This document shows, in pieces, positions 61,619 through 64,000 of a stretch of 64,000 nucleotides of DNA. Position 1 is the first letter of the stretch; every line of letters begins with the position of its first letter. The translations under genes were made by a program, and so were the position numbers. Below the pieces are notes generated by a model. That model was not told the DNA's origin. It saw nothing but the letters and a program-made list of their open reading frames with translations, and did no database searches. Origin of the DNA: JAFGMQ01 sp036733345. GTDB lineage: Bacteria > Desulfobacterota > DSM-4660 > Desulfatiglandales > Desulfatiglandaceae. Location: positions 1-64,000 of the forward strand of contig DAINAR010000005.1 in assembly GCA_036733345.1 (NCBI GenBank), in the 5' to 3' direction.

Positions 61619-61660
61619 TGGGGCAAGCAAATCTTATTTTTATAATAAAATCTTGCCCCA
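61619..61660. terminator. Hairpin after the ETF-QO gene
   Basis: TGGGGCAAG (61619-61627) pairs with CTTGCCCCA (61652-61660), with an AT-rich inner part that can also pair. No U-tract follows on the plus strand, so it may protect or process the 3' end rather than be a classical terminator. Confidence 0.5.
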
Positions 61661-61705
61661 CAAAAAAATAGAGATAGAATGATGTTATGCTGATTTAATA
61701 AAAAA

Positions 61706-61742
61706 AGCCTCCTGACTTAATATATTTCAAAGTCAGGAGGCT
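61706..61742 (-). terminator. Rho-independent terminator of the small membrane protein gene
   Basis: AGCCTCCTGACTT (61706-61718) pairs perfectly with AAGTCAGGAGGCT (61730-61742). On the minus strand the stem is followed by a run of seven T, a textbook intrinsic terminator 35 bases beyond the stop of the 61777 gene. Confidence 0.88.
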
Positions 61743-61776
61743 AGACCGAAAAGAAATTATTTTTCAGGTTGCCGGC

Positions 61777-62061
61777 CTATTTGTTGCTCTCAAGTTCTTC
61801 CTTTTCCTTTTTCAGTTCATTAATTTCTGCCTTTAAACTTTCAACCTCTTCCTTCAGGTTGCTTTCGGTACTGTCAAAGGCCTCTGGAGACCTTTTTTTG
61901 TCTCTGATATCCTCAAACCCCAAATAGGCCGCTAAAGCTCCTCCCAGGATTAACATGACGGGAACAGCAGCCAAAAGTGCCTTAATGAAATATGTCCACC
62001 AGAAAACAATTCCAATGATTCCCAAAATGAGTGCTACTAGTCCTCCAGCCAAAGCTGCCAT
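61777..62061 (-). CDS. Small membrane protein with coiled-coil tail
   Basis: A 94-residue protein with two transmembrane helices (LAGGLVALILGIIGIVFWW, then FIKALLAAVPVMLILGGALAAYLGF) and a charged C-terminal coiled coil (LKEEVESLKAEINELKKEKEELE). It has its own strong AGGAGGT site and an intrinsic terminator, which support real expression. Its function is unknown; the layout suggests a membrane scaffold or stress protein. Confidence 0.75.
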   Translation of the reverse strand: MAALAGGLVALILGIIGIVFWWTYFIKALLAAVPVMLILGGALAAYLGFEDIRDKKRSPEAFDSTESNLKEEVESLKAEINELKKEKEELESNK

Positions 62062-62727
62062 TTCACTACCTCCTGAAATTTAGGTTTCAAATTTTATTAT
62101 ACGTGTTAAACTTTTTTTTGAGTTTTGCTTTTTTTACCATAAAGGATGTGAGGATTCAAGTATATAATAGATAGAAAGATTTAAAAAACATAATAACATT
62201 GTAAGCGTATATCTTTTATTTCCGAATCGAAATCATTATTTTAATTTAACAGGTTTCTTTAAAAGGACATTTAATTTAAATTGCAAATTAAAATATATTA
62301 TATTCTATGAAAATCCTGATTCTGTTTCTAACGCTAATTTAAAAGAATGTAAGTTTCAGGTTTTTAAAGGTTAAATAGTCAGTTAAATTACTTTAGACAA
62401 ATAAAAAAAAATTTGATCAGGATAAATAATTAATGCATTGACATATTATTGAAAAAATGTTGGTTGACATTTGAAATTGTTATCTCTATGTATTATTTAA
62501 AATTAAACAGTTTTTTATTTTGGTTGATTTTTATGGCGGATTGATATAAAAAATAAAAATATCTAAATTTGGAAAACGGAGTAATAAGTTATAATAGAAA
62601 GAAAATAGAAGTTTTTATCACCTAATTTTATATTTATAAGAGTATACGGTTGTTTTTTACCGAATTCTAGATTTGAAATTAATTCTTAAAAAAAATAATC
62701 TATTTATTTATGCCTTTTAATACAAAG
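62062..62727. other. Very AT-rich intergenic region upstream of the tRNA cluster
   Basis: About 665 bases dominated by A and T runs, with no ORF of note. It should contain the promoter of the tRNA-tuf transcript, but no -35/-10 pair is clear enough to name. Confidence 0.5.
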
Positions 62728-62803
62728 GCCAGCGTAGCTCAGACGGCAGAGCAACTGATTTGTAATCAGTGGGTCGGGGGTTCGATTCCCTTCGCTGGCT
62801 CCA
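62728..62803 (+). tRNA. tRNA-Thr (anticodon TGT)
   Basis: 76 bases with a 7-bp acceptor (GCCAGCG/CGCTGGC), D arm TAGCTCAGA, anticodon stem CTGAT/ATCAG around TTTGTAA, T arm GGGTTCGATTCCC and encoded CCA. Confidence 0.96.
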
Positions 62804-62823
62804 AGGTGATTTTTTGGGATTTC

Positions 62824-62908
<85 letters not shown>

Positions 62909-63004
62909 CATACTATACACACTAAATTATGCTAAGTTTATAGTTCCCAGACGGAGCCATTTAAAAATCAATCCGGGTTGCTGACCTTATTTAAAGGCCA
63001 AAAG

Positions 63005-63080
63005 CGGGAATAGCTCAGTTGGCTAGAGCGTCAGCCTTCCAAGCTGAGGGTCGCGGGTTCGAATCCCGTTTCCCGCTCCA
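63005..63080 (+). tRNA. tRNA-Gly (anticodon TCC)
   Basis: 76 bases with acceptor GCGGGAA/TTCCCGC, anticodon stem TCAGC/GCTGA around CTTCCAA, T arm GGGTTCGAATCCC and encoded CCA. Confidence 0.96.
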
Positions 63081-63211
63081 AATTAATGAGAGAGTATCTT
63101 GATATTACGCATTTATGCATAATATATTCCTCAAAATGTAAATCATTATTTTTTGCTATTTGGACTTTTAGAACAATTTTTCGCTGAAAATTCTGATATT
63201 TAACTGGGCTG

Positions 63212-63288
63212 GCCCACGTAGCTCAGTAGGTAGAGCACATCCTTGGTAAGGATGAGGTTCACCGGTTCGATCCCGGTCGTGGGCTCCA
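63212..63288 (+). tRNA. tRNA-Thr (anticodon GGT)
   Basis: 77 bases with acceptor GCCCACG/CGTGGGC, anticodon stem CATCC/GGATG around TTGGTAA, T arm CCGGTTCGATCCCGG and encoded CCA. Fourth of the cluster, 117 bases before tuf. Confidence 0.96.
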
Positions 63289-63405
63289 GGGTTTTTTGAG
63301 AAAAAATATAAATTGCTGCATTTATAGATCTTATGATTTATAGTTTGAGTGAATCGTAAAATACACGTTAAAAGCTTTTTTAGGTCTTCTGAGGGAGGAT
63401 GAGAG

Positions 63406-64000
63406 ATGTCTAAGAAGAAATTTGAGAGGACTAAGCCGCATGTAAACGTAGGGACGATAGGGCATATAGATCATGGCAAGACGACATTGACTGCGGCGAT
63501 TACGAAGCATTTACAGAACAGGGGAATGGCGGATTATGTGCCATTTGATGAGATAGACAAGGCTCCTGAGGAGAAGGCACGTGGAATAACGATAGCGACG
63601 GCGCATGTTGAGTATCAGACTGATAAGAGGCATTATGCGCATGTAGACTGTCCTGGTCATGCGGATTACATAAAGAATATGATTACCGGTGCTGCGCAGA
63701 TGGACGGAGCGATACTGGTAGTAGGAGCTGATGATGGACCGATGCCGCAGACACGGGAGCATATACTGCTTGCGCGTCAGGTTGGAGTTCCTAGCATAGT
63801 GGTATTTTTAAACAAGTGTGACATGGTAGATGATGAGGAATTGATAGAGTTAGTAGAGCTGGAGTTAAGGGAGCTATTGACGAAGTATGAATTTCCAGGG
63901 GATGATACGCCTATCATAAGAGGTAGTGCATTAAAGGCTCTGGAGAGTGATGATTCAGATTCTGAGGAAGTGAAGCCTATATTTGAATTAATGGATGCGA
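63406..64000 (+). CDS. tuf: Elongation factor Tu, 5' part (runs off the window)
   Basis: The first 198 codons of EF-Tu, the GTPase that brings aminoacyl-tRNA to the ribosome. GTIGHIDHGKTTLTAAIT contains G1, RGITIATAHVEY switch I, DCPGHADYIKNM G3 and NKCDMVDD G4. The start follows GAGGGAGGATGAG. G1 reads GHIDHGKT, with Ile where E. coli has Val. The frame is open to the right edge. Its place after the Thr-Tyr-Gly-Thr tRNAs is the conserved tufB location. Confidence 0.97.
   Translation, partial: MSKKKFERTKPHVNVGTIGHIDHGKTTLTAAITKHLQNRGMADYVPFDEIDKAPEEKARGITIATAHVEYQTDKRHYAHVDCPGHADYIKNMITGAAQMDGAILVVGADDGPMPQTREHILLARQVGVPSIVVFLNKCDMVDDEELIELVELELRELLTKYEFPGDDTPIIRGSALKALESDDSDSEEVKPIFELMDA

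Overview
The window looks like a draft-genome or metagenome scaffold (it contains one 100-N assembly gap at 12838-12937) from an anaerobic Gram-negative bacterium. The most likely source is the Desulfobacterota (former Deltaproteobacteria). The reasons are a selenium gene set (LysR, YedE, YedF, a DUF3343-like protein and a selenocysteine-containing SelD), ETF-quinone oxidoreductase, LarC, BamD, a protein with an IPTL-type C-terminal sorting signal, and many dispersed short inverted repeats. This assignment and all family names come from motif recognition by eye; no database search was possible.

Region 1-11.5 kb holds: a TolC-family gene running off the left edge and broken by an in-frame stop; a LysR-yedE-yedF-DUF3343-kinase-like selenium cluster on the plus strand; a Pst-type ABC importer (S-C-A-B) on the minus strand behind an Rrf2 regulator; a PadR regulator with a dyad next to its start; and selD, read through a UGA codon that is followed by a small hairpin.

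Region 11.6-24.7 kb holds envelope and accessory genes: a large repeat-containing surface protein with the assembly gap inside it, an alpha/beta hydrolase, a CoA-disulfide-reductase-like flavoprotein, a CnrYXH-like sigma/anti-sigma/periplasmic-sensor trio with an additional Spy/CpxP-like protein, a beta-helix protein and asparagine synthetase.

Region 24.7-32.8 kb is an accessory or defence-like island. It has an integron-type cassette (a nuclease-like ORF followed by an attC-like site), an unusual zinc-ribbon/HNH/DEDDh-exonuclease fusion, a decayed type III-like restriction-modification locus (methylase tail, KilA-N protein, helicase head), a HigBA-like toxin-antitoxin pair and an anion permease. 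Several copies of a MITE-like repeat punctuate this island, and the helicase ORF stops matching its family exactly where one copy begins.

Region 32.8-45 kb is transport: a translationally coupled YbhGFSR-like efflux operon, an asymmetric heterodimeric ABC exporter, then a MoxR ATPase, a VWA protein and a transglutaminase-like protein. Region 45.7-64 kb is mostly core genome: larC, pgpA, cinA, thpR, recA and alaS on the plus strand; bamD, trxB, trxA, a rhodanese-like protein lacking the usual cysteine and an aspartate 4-decarboxylase-like enzyme with a signal peptide on the minus strand; then ETF-QO and the tRNA-Thr/Tyr/Gly/Thr cluster that leads into tuf, the same order as thrU-tyrU-glyT-thrT-tufB of E. 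coli.
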